NCBI GenBank assembly: GCA_050253255.1
Contig: JBFWJK010000147.1
Location: 1-8,921 of the forward strand
Length of the DNA stretch: 8,921 nt
Origin: JACKCP01 sp050253255
Lineage (GTDB): Bacteria > Desulfobacterota > Desulfobacteria > Desulfobacterales > JACKCP01
Direction of reading: 5' to 3'
The position numbers were made by a program, and so were the translations under genes. Under the pieces are notes generated by a model that did not search any database, was not told the origin of the DNA, and saw only the letters and a program-made list of their open reading frames with translations. Positions 1-5,621 of the stretch are shown here, in pieces. How positions within the stretch are numbered: the stretch's first letter is position 1; the number at the start of each line of letters is the position of its first letter.

Positions 1-238
1 TCTGAACATTTTTTTTATCATAAAAATCTGGATATTTTTTTTAAGAAAGTTAGCTGCTTTTTTGAATTGCAGTTTTTTAACCTAAATTGAGAGATTTTCA
101 AGTTTGCTGCATACAACGGCAAATTGCATCAGGCTATACTTTTGCTATGCGGAATAAAATAAACTTAAACTGACGGCCGATCCCCTGGTGCTTTCAAATA
201 AGCAGCTTGATTTATCTTTATTTACCTTCAGGATTGAT
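1..238. other. AT-rich upstream region without a recognised gene
   Basis: Non-coding leader of the first gene with several long T runs (for example near 8-16 and 35-42). I see no convincing hairpin terminator. The best -10-like hexamer is TATACT at 135-140, but no good -35 hexamer sits 16-18 bp upstream of it, so a promoter here is only a weak suggestion. Confidence 0.4.
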
Positions 239-1504
239 ATGAATACTAAAAATAAACTCCATTCAGACAGGGAAAAACCAGTCTCATCTTCTGCAGAGAC
301 TCAACCGGATGCTGAAAAAAATGTATGGGAATATGTGCCTTTTGAAAATTTCAGGCTTCCCTCAGTTCCTGCGGCAAGTGCTGCGGCAGGTATGTGGAAT
401 TCATTCAGGCGGATTGTCAAAGCAGGAAAAGAAGAAGAGATATTTTCTGAAAGTGCAAATGATTTGTATGCTCTTCCGTCAAGACTTGAAAAATTCGTTC
501 TTCCTCAGATTGATTCTGAGGATGCTGTCAAGGCCCTTGACAGTGCTCTTTCCCTCTGGCTCGACAGTCCGGATAATGACAATTCAGTTGTTTATATAGC
601 AGGTCAGCCTTATTCCCGGAACGATGAAATTGTCAGGATGTGGGGCGAAAGTCACAATGCGGAACTGATTGAACCTCCTGATTATGATGAAATTCTTTCA
701 GGTTCTGAAAATCTTCCGGGTAATTTCCCTGAATCCGGCAGGCTATGGGTTCTTCCAAATCTTGAAAAATTTTTTCTCCGTCATGAAAACGGACTGAAAA
801 AGATCAGGAAACTGCTTGAAGCTGCAAATTCAGGAAAGCTTGGAAAAGGTGTTATCGGATGTCAGAGCTTTGCATGGTCTTATTTACAGCTTGTTTTCAG
901 GTTTTCAAAAAAAAATGTCCTTACTTTGCAGGCTTTTGACAATGTAAAATTTGCAGCGCTTCTTTCAAAGGGAGTCCGGAGTTCGAAATATACCAGATTT
1001 AAATTTCTCAATATGGTCAACGGTAAAAAAATTACGGGAATTTCAGCGGAAAAAGAGATCCCTGATCCTTTTTTTACAAGGCTTGCCGCATACTGCCGCG
1101 GAAATATCCGGCAGCAGGTCGATTTATGGAAAGACAGATTAAGGCTTGAAAATGTAAATTTAAAAATCGATGAAAAAGAAATTTCCGCACAGGGTGAAGA
1201 AAGTGGAGTCAATGAAACAGTTATATGGGTATCTCCGGAAATTCCAGAACCTGTTCTTCCATCCCAGATGGATGATGACCTTGTAATAATTCTGCATATT
1301 CTTATGCTTCATGACGGTCTTCCTGAATACATTCTTTATAAAATACTCCCTTTTTCCGAACCAAGATGCAGAAGCGGTTTGTCATTCCTTGCCGGATCAG
1401 GACTTGTAAAAAATTGTGAAGGTATTTTTTTTGTGTCCGAAACTGCATTTTTTGCGGTCAGAAAAATGCTTTTTGGAAGAGATTATCTGGTTGACAAGCT
1501 TTAA
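239..1504 (+). CDS. Degenerate AAA+/Orc-like ATPase-fold protein, paired with an MscS channel gene
   Basis: Unrecognised protein of 421 aa. ATG 239 is chosen because AGGA lies 5 nt upstream; an in-frame GTG at 188 would add 17 residues but has no clear ribosome site. Residues 1-50 look disordered. Residues 85-300 resemble an AAA+/STAND ATPase core in outline: a strand and loop VVYIAGQPYSRNDE (117-130) where a P-loop would be, a hydrophobic strand LWVLPNLEKF (169-178) at the Walker B place, a sensor-like strand VIGCQSFAW (205-213), and a lid-like helix with CRGNIRQQVDLW (286-297). The P-loop lacks GK[ST] and the Walker B place lacks the acidic pair, so ATP hydrolysis is doubtful. Residues 346-415 read like a winged helix (LHDGLPEYILYKILPFSE). 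There is no signal peptide or membrane segment. The MscS gene starts 59 bp after the stop, which suggests an operon. The fold is inferred from pattern only. Confidence 0.75.
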   Translation: MNTKNKLHSDREKPVSSSAETQPDAEKNVWEYVPFENFRLPSVPAASAAAGMWNSFRRIVKAGKEEEIFSESANDLYALPSRLEKFVLPQIDSEDAVKALDSALSLWLDSPDNDNSVVYIAGQPYSRNDEIVRMWGESHNAELIEPPDYDEILSGSENLPGNFPESGRLWVLPNLEKFFLRHENGLKKIRKLLEAANSGKLGKGVIGCQSFAWSYLQLVFRFSKKNVLTLQAFDNVKFAALLSKGVRSSKYTRFKFLNMVNGKKITGISAEKEIPDPFFTRLAAYCRGNIRQQVDLWKDRLRLENVNLKIDEKEISAQGEESGVNETVIWVSPEIPEPVLPSQMDDDLVIILHILMLHDGLPEYILYKILPFSEPRCRSGLSFLAGSGLVKNCEGIFFVSETAFFAVRKMLFGRDYLVDKL

Positions 1505-1563
1505 ATTTTGAGAGAGCAGTCTCTGAAGATGAAAATCGGATCAGGTTTAAAATGAGGTGAAAA

Positions 1564-2370
1564 ATGTCCGGAGAAAATCAGGTTGCACATATTTTTAAAA
1601 CAATGGATCTGTGGAAATTTATCGAGCTTGGAATAATTGTTGCCGTCTCGGTTATTCTTATAGCTGTCTTACAGTATGGCCTGAGATGGCTTGGTGAGCG
1701 TCTTCACGGTCAGAAAAAACTGACTCTTCTTGCTCTGGCCCCATTTGTAAGACTTTTTATAATAATTGTCACAATAATGATGATAATTCCCCTTGTAATT
1801 GAGCCTTCATTTCAGAATATGGCTGCACTTCTTGGTACTGCAGGACTTGCCCTTGGTTTTGCATTGAAGGATTATGCCAGCAGTCTAATTGCTGGAATTG
1901 TTGCTGTAAGTGAAAGAAACTACAGAAACGGTGACTGGATAAGAGTCGGTGATATATACGGAGAGGTCTATAATGTAGGGATGAGAACTGTTGAGGTTAT
2001 AACACCTGACGACGACAGGGTACTTATTCCTCATTCAATGCTGTGGAATCAGTCGGTAGCGAATTCAAACAATGGTGAAGCCCGTCTCATGTGTGTTGCT
2101 GATTTTTTTCTTGAACCTCATCATGACTGCAGAAAGGCTGTTGAAATTCTTGAAGATGTGGCACTGACCAGTTCGTATCTGTATTTTAACTCTCCTGTCA
2201 CAGTGGTTTTAAAGGAAAAACCCTGGGGAACCCATTACAGGCTCAAGGCCTACCCCGTGAACTCAAGTCAGCAGTTCAGGTTTATTTCAGACCTTACAAT
2301 ACGAGGTAAATCACTTCTTCTGGAGAATGGGTTTAAATTTGCAAGTGTTTCCGCAGCAGTAGCAGGGTAA
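1564..2370 (+). CDS. Small-conductance mechanosensitive ion channel, MscS family
   Basis: 268 aa, close to the 286 aa of E. coli MscS. The family forms inner-membrane heptamers that open under membrane tension and release solutes on osmotic downshock. Likely membrane helices are at about 17-40, 58-79 and 86-115. The third is the pore helix, with the Gly/Ala pattern GTAGLALGFALKD (91-103) that aligns with E. coli GAAGLAVGLALQG. The beta domain follows (NGDWIRVGDIYGEV, 122-135, then VLIPHSMLWNQSVAN, 153-167), and then a C-terminal alpha/beta domain from about 180. By that alignment the second gate leucine (L109) is Phe99 and Q112-G113 are Lys102-Asp103. ATG 1564 has AGGTG 4 nt upstream. The gene is probably cotranscribed with the ATPase-like gene before it and ends at the hairpin at 2429. 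Confidence 0.93.
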   Translation: MSGENQVAHIFKTMDLWKFIELGIIVAVSVILIAVLQYGLRWLGERLHGQKKLTLLALAPFVRLFIIIVTIMMIIPLVIEPSFQNMAALLGTAGLALGFALKDYASSLIAGIVAVSERNYRNGDWIRVGDIYGEVYNVGMRTVEVITPDDDRVLIPHSMLWNQSVANSNNGEARLMCVADFFLEPHHDCRKAVEILEDVALTSSYLYFNSPVTVVLKEKPWGTHYRLKAYPVNSSQQFRFISDLTIRGKSLLLENGFKFASVSAAVAG

Positions 2371-2428
2371 TTATAAAAACTGTTCTTTAATGATTTAGCG
2401 TGATTGAGATTTGAACCCTGAGAATATG

Positions 2429-2473
2429 AAACAGCATCAGAGATAAAAAAGCTTCTTTGATGCTGTTTTTTTT
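2429..2473 (+). terminator. Rho-independent terminator after the MscS gene
   Basis: A 15-bp stem (2429-2443 with 2454-2468, including one G-T pair) encloses a 10-nt A-rich loop and runs into an eight-T tract at 2466-2473. It lies 59 bp after the channel stop codon and 22 bp from the stop of the convergent stress-protein gene. On the minus strand the T tract is poor, so it mainly serves the plus-strand operon. Confidence 0.92.
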
Positions 2474-2494
2474 AGGTTGTAAAATATTAAAGTT

Positions 2495-3448
2495 TCAGCT
2501 TACTATCCATACTGCTTTGTCATTAGACATCTGAATAAGCTTGTCTCCTACACGTCCAATTATAAAATCCTGCACCTTTGACATTCCTTTTCTGCCCACA
2601 AAGATAGTTCCCCAGTTATTTTTTGATGCAGTTTCATAAAGTCCGAGTGAGCGGCTGATATAAGAATCTATTATTCCTGTGTCTGCATTGGTTTTGTCAA
2701 ATTCAAGGGTTTCAAGTTTTTCAATGGCTTTTTTAAGCTCTGGTTCAATTTTAGAAATTCTTTTTTTTTCTCTTTCGTGTTCAATTGGCATGGACTCAGG
2801 ATCAAGGGTTGCAAAAGTAAGGCTGTAATCTCCTTTTATCAGGTTTACAGATCTTGAAACATTTCTGATGTGTATTTTTTTCGAGGAGTTGGAAAAGATT
2901 TCTCCTGCTGTTTTTACACATTGTCTTGCCCCTTCTGAAGCATCAAAGCCTATCAGTATGTGCTCTGTCTCGGGGCTGCCGCCTACAAGAACAAGATTAG
3001 TCGAGGTAAGTTTTGAAACAAGTCTTCCTGCAACAGAACCAACTGGAATATTCTTGAGGTTTGTCAGCCCTTTTCTTCCAGCAAAGACTGCATCATAACC
3101 CATTGATGCTTCAGCTATTATGTCTCTTGTTATTCCGATTTGTCTTGGCTGGGTTTTTATGTGAATACATTCTTCAGGAAATCCCTGCTCAATGAATTTT
3201 TGCTTTACCTTTGAAAGTGTGTTGGTAAAAATTCTGTTATGTCTTGTTATCCAGTCTTTAAGTGTTTCTTTTTTAAGGTTTTCGTCCGGTATTTCATCAA
3301 TATCCCAGAATGACTCAGGAATATCTGTTCCTACAAGAAAAATTACAATTTCAGAAGATTGTGAAGGAAGAAACCGTGATGCATAATCAACGGCTTCAAG
3401 AGAAGATTCAGAGCCGTCCACTGCAATAAGATATTTTTTATTATTCAT
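2495..3448 (-). CDS. Tandem-domain universal stress protein (UspA family)
   Basis: 317 aa, cytoplasmic, with two Usp domains (about 4-157 and 162-317). Usp domains are Rossmann-like ATP or AMP binders; long two-domain forms are induced by stress and energy limitation in many bacteria, but the specific role here is unknown. Domain 1 has the start motif LIAVDGSESS with Asp11, and the full nucleotide motif G-2x-G-9x-G-S (G124, G127, G137-S138). Domain 2 starts ILIGFDASEG (Asp169) and has G285, G288, G298, but Arg299 replaces the usual Ser/Thr, so nucleotide binding there may differ. The start is set at ATG 3448 because AGGAGGTG (3460-3453) lies 4 nt upstream; the longer GTG start at 3466 would run through that ribosome site. 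The gene is monocistronic, convergent with the channel operon, and has a promoter and twin palindromes upstream. Confidence 0.92.
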   Translation of the reverse strand: MNNKKYLIAVDGSESSLEAVDYASRFLPSQSSEIVIFLVGTDIPESFWDIDEIPDENLKKETLKDWITRHNRIFTNTLSKVKQKFIEQGFPEECIHIKTQPRQIGITRDIIAEASMGYDAVFAGRKGLTNLKNIPVGSVAGRLVSKLTSTNLVLVGGSPETEHILIGFDASEGARQCVKTAGEIFSNSSKKIHIRNVSRSVNLIKGDYSLTFATLDPESMPIEHEREKKRISKIEPELKKAIEKLETLEFDKTNADTGIIDSYISRSLGLYETASKNNWGTIFVGRKGMSKVQDFIIGRVGDKLIQMSNDKAVWIVS

Positions 3449-3468
3449 TTTGCACCTCCTGTGCACTG

Positions 3469-3497
3469 ATTATAATTAGGCCTTCCGCTGAATTCAG
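3469..3497 (-). promoter_or_regulatory. Candidate sigma-70-type promoter of the stress-protein gene
   Basis: Read on the minus strand, a perfect TATAAT lies at 3474-3469. With a 17-bp spacer the -35 is CTGAAT at 3497-3492, a poor match that keeps the central TGA. The predicted start near 3462 would give a leader of about 14 nt carrying just the strong ribosome site. The weak -35 sits inside a palindrome, which fits a promoter that depends on a regulator. Confidence 0.55.
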
Positions 3498-3498
3498 C
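3487..3498. promoter_or_regulatory. Operator-like perfect palindrome over the usp -35 region
   Basis: GCTGAATTCAGC is a perfect 12-bp palindrome covering the presumed -35 element of the stress-protein gene. A near copy lies at 3508-3520 with centres about 21.5 bp apart. It looks like the proximal half of a two-site operator; the regulator is unknown. Confidence 0.5.
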
Positions 3499-3507
3499 AT
3501 CCTATTA

Positions 3508-3520
3508 TGCTGATTCAGCA
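3508..3520. promoter_or_regulatory. Second operator-like palindrome upstream of usp
   Basis: TGCTGATTCAGCA is a 13-nt palindrome around a central T and repeats the GCTGA/TCAGC half-sites of the element at 3487. The two sites could also pair with each other as one larger hairpin (one bulged T), so a DNA or an RNA role is possible; placement at a promoter favours an operator. Confidence 0.5.
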
Positions 3521-3652
3521 ATAGAGATAAAAATAAAGCAATGAAATAATTTGATGATGAAAAAGTCTTTCAACTCAGTCTGGTTTACCAGCGTGTGAAT
3601 AGTATAAGTAAGTGTTTTGTAAAGCCCGGATTCATAAAGGAGTATTATTGCT

Positions 3653-3862
3653 GTGAAGAATAAAAAATTAAATTTATTCAATAATATTAGCTCTGTATTA
3701 AGTTCCGCGCAAGAATAATGTTCAGGCGCTGATATCAGAGAATGAATTTAAATTAAAAAAGGTTTTTTATGAAAAGGGAGTATTAGAGCAGGGTGATGAT
3801 TTATTCCTGAGCTGAAAATTTTCATACTGCCCGGAATTATTGACGAAAAGTTACCGCTTTGA
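3653..3862 (+). pseudogene. Possible decayed small gene broken by two frameshifts
   Basis: Three short open stretches join into one plausible protein of about 69 codons if two single-base shifts are allowed. The first runs from GTG 3653 (AAAGGAG about 10 nt upstream) to TAA 3716. The second continues in another frame from about 3717 (NVQALISENEF, then KKVFYEKGVLEQGDD). The third returns to the first frame at about 3800 (FIPELKIFILPGIIDEK) and ends at TGA 3860. Residue composition is protein-like, but I recognise no family and each stretch alone is short enough to be chance. The rest of this 450-bp gap holds the usp control region and the tRNA terminator. Confidence 0.25.
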
Positions 3863-3864
3863 AT

Positions 3865-3904
3865 AAAAAAAGGTTTCAGTAAAAAAGGACTTTAACCTGA
3901 AACC
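3865..3904 (-). terminator. Native terminator of the disrupted tRNA-Leu
   Basis: On the minus strand GGTTTCAG (3904-3897) pairs perfectly with CTGAAACC (3879-3872) and is followed by seven Ts (3871-3865). It starts 13 nt beyond the tRNA CCA end, so it is the original tRNA terminator, left on the chromosome side of the junction. Confidence 0.85.
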
Positions 3905-3917
3905 CTTTAAAATCAAG

Positions 3918-3973
3918 TGGTACCGAAGGAGAGACTCGAACTCTCAAGGGCATACACCCGGCGGATTTTGAGT
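3918..3973 (-). tRNA. 3' half of tRNA-Leu (anticodon CAA), truncated
   Basis: Read on the minus strand, the fragment runs from the anticodon loop CTCAAAA (anticodon CAA) through the long variable arm around GGGTGTATGCCC that marks class II tRNAs such as Leu. It continues through the T arm (stems GAGAG and CTCTC around TTCGAGT) to the acceptor strand CTTCGGT and encoded ACCA. The D arm and the 5' acceptor strand, expected beyond 3973, are absent, so this copy cannot give a functional tRNA. It is a remnant left by integration, not a random pseudogene, because the native terminator follows and an integrase gene lies on the other side. Confidence 0.85.
3918..3973. other. Attachment-site junction of the integrated element
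   Basis: Identity with tRNA-Leu stops in the anticodon arm at 3973, where element DNA begins. Integrases of the P4 type often recombine within tRNA 3' halves; the element carries its own copy of that half and rebuilds the tRNA at the other end. The crossover can lie anywhere inside this block. The matching copy, within an intact tRNA-Leu, should mark the far boundary outside the window. Confidence 0.75.
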
Positions 3974-4140
3974 TTTGCAATATTTACCCTTGTCAAAATT
4001 AACTATCCTTGTAAACCCTTATTTTACAGGCTTTTTAGATTTTACCCTTTACTGGCAAAATTAATAAACCTTGTCTTTTTTCGTCTTTATGTCGTACTAT
4101 TTACGTACTTTTTTAAAATAAAAAAAACCGGCGGCATAAA
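3974..4140. repeat. Short-repeat region, candidate integrase arm sites
   Basis: Between the att block and the integrase lie ACCCTT at 3986, 4015 and 4044 (exact 29-bp steps), CCTTGT at 3988, 4007 and 4069, CAAAATTAA at 3994 and 4056, and CGTACT at 4093 and 4104. An inverted pair TGTAAA/TTTACA spans 4010-4028. Tyrosine integrases with an N-terminal arm-binding domain use short direct repeats beside the core site, so these are reasonable arm-site or excisionase-site candidates. Confidence 0.45.
4071..4100 (+). promoter_or_regulatory. Weak candidate promoter of the integrase gene
   Basis: TTGTCT (4071-4076) and TACTAT (4095-4100) are spaced by 18 bp, each matching four of six consensus bases. 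The -10 overlaps the first CGTACT repeat, which would allow control by a protein bound there. No other pair in this AT-rich stretch looked clearly better. Confidence 0.3.
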
Positions 4141-5391
4141 ATGAAAGAAAAAATCACAAAAGAATTTTTAAAAGAAATTAAATACCCCGAAGGCAAAAAA
4201 CAGCTTTTCATTTATGATACTAAACTGGCTGGTTTTGGTGTCCGTGTGTCAAGTCAAAGTATAGCTTTTATCATTCAAGCGGTTTTACCGGGCAAAAAAA
4301 AGCAGTCAAGAATTACTATTGGCAAATTTGGACAAATCACAGTTGAAGAAGCAAGGAAGGAAGCCAAAAAGCTATTTTACGAAATCAGCCAAGGTATAAA
4401 CCCGAAAGCAGAAAAGGAAGCTGAGCAAGAAAGAGCTGTTACGCTTGGAGATGTTGTAAACTCTTATATTGAAGCCAGAGGAAAAAATCTGAAAGCGTCC
4501 ACACTTCATGAGATCAACAGACATTTAACCCGGAACTTTACCGACTGGCAAGACAAGCCAGTTGTAAGGATTACAAGGGAAAAAGTAAAAAATAGATTCC
4601 TTGAAATCAGCAGTAGAGCACCAGTTCAAGCAAATCAGGCCTTTAGACATTTAAAATCATGGCTTAATTATGCAGCAGCAAATTACAGGCCCAACGATGA
4701 ACCCCTGTTTATTGAAAACCCTGTTTTAGTTCTTAACCATACCAGACTCTGGAACCGTGAAAAAACAAGAAACGGCAGGATTCCAGTTGAACAAGTTGGC
4801 AATGTCTGGAAGTTCTTAAAAACCTTGAGAGAAGCACCAGCAACAGCGGAAATCAGCAAAACTCATATTGATGCAGTTCTGCTTTTAATCCTGACCGGCA
4901 ACAGGTGGGAAGAAGTTGCAAGTTTGAGGTGGAGCCAGATAAACACCATGAATAAATTTTACACTTTACCGGATCCAAAAAACCGGCAAGAGGTGAAAAT
5001 TCCATTATCTTCTTTGGCTTATGAAATATTATTAAACCGGCCCAGATACAGCGATTTTGTATTTCATTCTGATTCTACAAAAACCGATTATATCAGCGAA
5101 GTTAGAACGGTAATGAAAAAAATTTCAGACATTGCAGGACTTGAAAAAAAACTCACGGCCCATGATATGAGACGGACATTTACAAGTATTGGAATTGCAG
5201 CAGGTGTTGAAGGCTGGAAAATAAAACTTTTAAAAAATACGATATCAAATGATGTTCACGAAAAACATTATGTTGAAACAAGCGACCTGACTTATCTAAA
5301 ACCCGATGCGGAAAAGATTGCACAATGGATTTTAATCCAAGTGGATAATACCAGACGAGCTAAGGTAATACAGTTGTTTGGAAACCAATAA
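4141..5391 (+). CDS. int: P4-like tyrosine integrase
   Basis: 416 aa, normal length for the family. It catalyses site-specific insertion and excision of the element at tRNA-Leu. Domains in order: an N-terminal DUF4102-type arm-binding domain (about 1-90; LAGFGVRVSSQS, then ITIGKFGQITVEEARKEAKK), a SAM-like core-binding domain (about 100-200), and the catalytic domain (about 215-400). Catalytic residues seen are Arg255 (LTGNRWEEVASLRW), Lys280, His341-x-x-Arg344 (AHDMRRTF) and the nucleophile Tyr377 (HEKHYVE). The sixth position, usually His or Trp (LLNH in relatives), reads LLKN with Asn366. The ribosome site is poor (GGCGG about 6 nt before ATG), and an in-frame stop just upstream rules out a longer start, so translation may be weak. 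It is transcribed away from the att block and leads the next two genes. Confidence 0.95.
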   Translation: MKEKITKEFLKEIKYPEGKKQLFIYDTKLAGFGVRVSSQSIAFIIQAVLPGKKKQSRITIGKFGQITVEEARKEAKKLFYEISQGINPKAEKEAEQERAVTLGDVVNSYIEARGKNLKASTLHEINRHLTRNFTDWQDKPVVRITREKVKNRFLEISSRAPVQANQAFRHLKSWLNYAAANYRPNDEPLFIENPVLVLNHTRLWNREKTRNGRIPVEQVGNVWKFLKTLREAPATAEISKTHIDAVLLLILTGNRWEEVASLRWSQINTMNKFYTLPDPKNRQEVKIPLSSLAYEILLNRPRYSDFVFHSDSTKTDYISEVRTVMKKISDIAGLEKKLTAHDMRRTFTSIGIAAGVEGWKIKLLKNTISNDVHEKHYVETSDLTYLKPDAEKIAQWILIQVDNTRRAKVIQLFGNQ

Positions 5392-5405
5392 AGGAGGCAG
5401 TTTAA

Positions 5406-5600
5406 ATGGAAAAAATTATTGTAGTGGACTCAACACAGCAGGCCAAAGAAAAAAATGTTAGTTTTTTAGATTATCCAATGAAAGACTTTACCAGCAATCA
5501 ATTTTTAACAGGCAAGTTTTCAGACTATTACGACTCTTGGGAACAATACCTTGATGTCCTGATGAAAAACAAGATTGATATATCTGAAGTAAATTTTTAA
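5406..5600 (+). CDS. Small hypothetical protein behind the integrase
   Basis: 64 aa of unknown function. A strong AAGGAGG (5391-5397) overlaps the integrase stop codon and sits 8 nt before ATG, which supports a real gene in the integrase operon. The protein is acidic and aromatic-rich in its middle (FSDYYDSWEQYLDVL, about 38-52), probably helical, with no membrane segment, signal peptide or cysteine motif. The next gene starts 21 bp after its stop. Size and placement would fit a small regulator or a partner of the 257-aa protein, but I recognise no family. Confidence 0.65.
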   Translation: MEKIIVVDSTQQAKEKNVSFLDYPMKDFTSNQFLTGKFSDYYDSWEQYLDVLMKNKIDISEVNF

Positions 5601-5621
5601 TTTTATTTCAGGTGGGGAGCA

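Noticed and set aside
880..1212. Minus-strand open frame of 110 codons
   Set aside because: It lies wholly opposite the coding ATPase-like gene, has low-complexity Ser/Phe composition and no ribosome site.
1529..1555. Eight-codon frame (MKIGSGLK) just before the MscS gene as a leader peptide
   Set aside because: It lacks a ribosome site and any attenuator-like hairpin pair; it is too short to separate from chance.
3974..4140. Repeat array near the att site considered as a CRISPR remnant
   Set aside because: The repeated units are only 6-9 bp and not palindromic; there are no long repeats, spacers or cas genes.
3917..4144. Plus-strand open frame of 75 codons starting MVPKERLELSRAYTRR
   Set aside because: Its start is the reverse complement of the tRNA-Leu 3' half and it runs on through repeat-rich non-coding DNA; this peptide pattern is a well-known false translation of tRNA genes.
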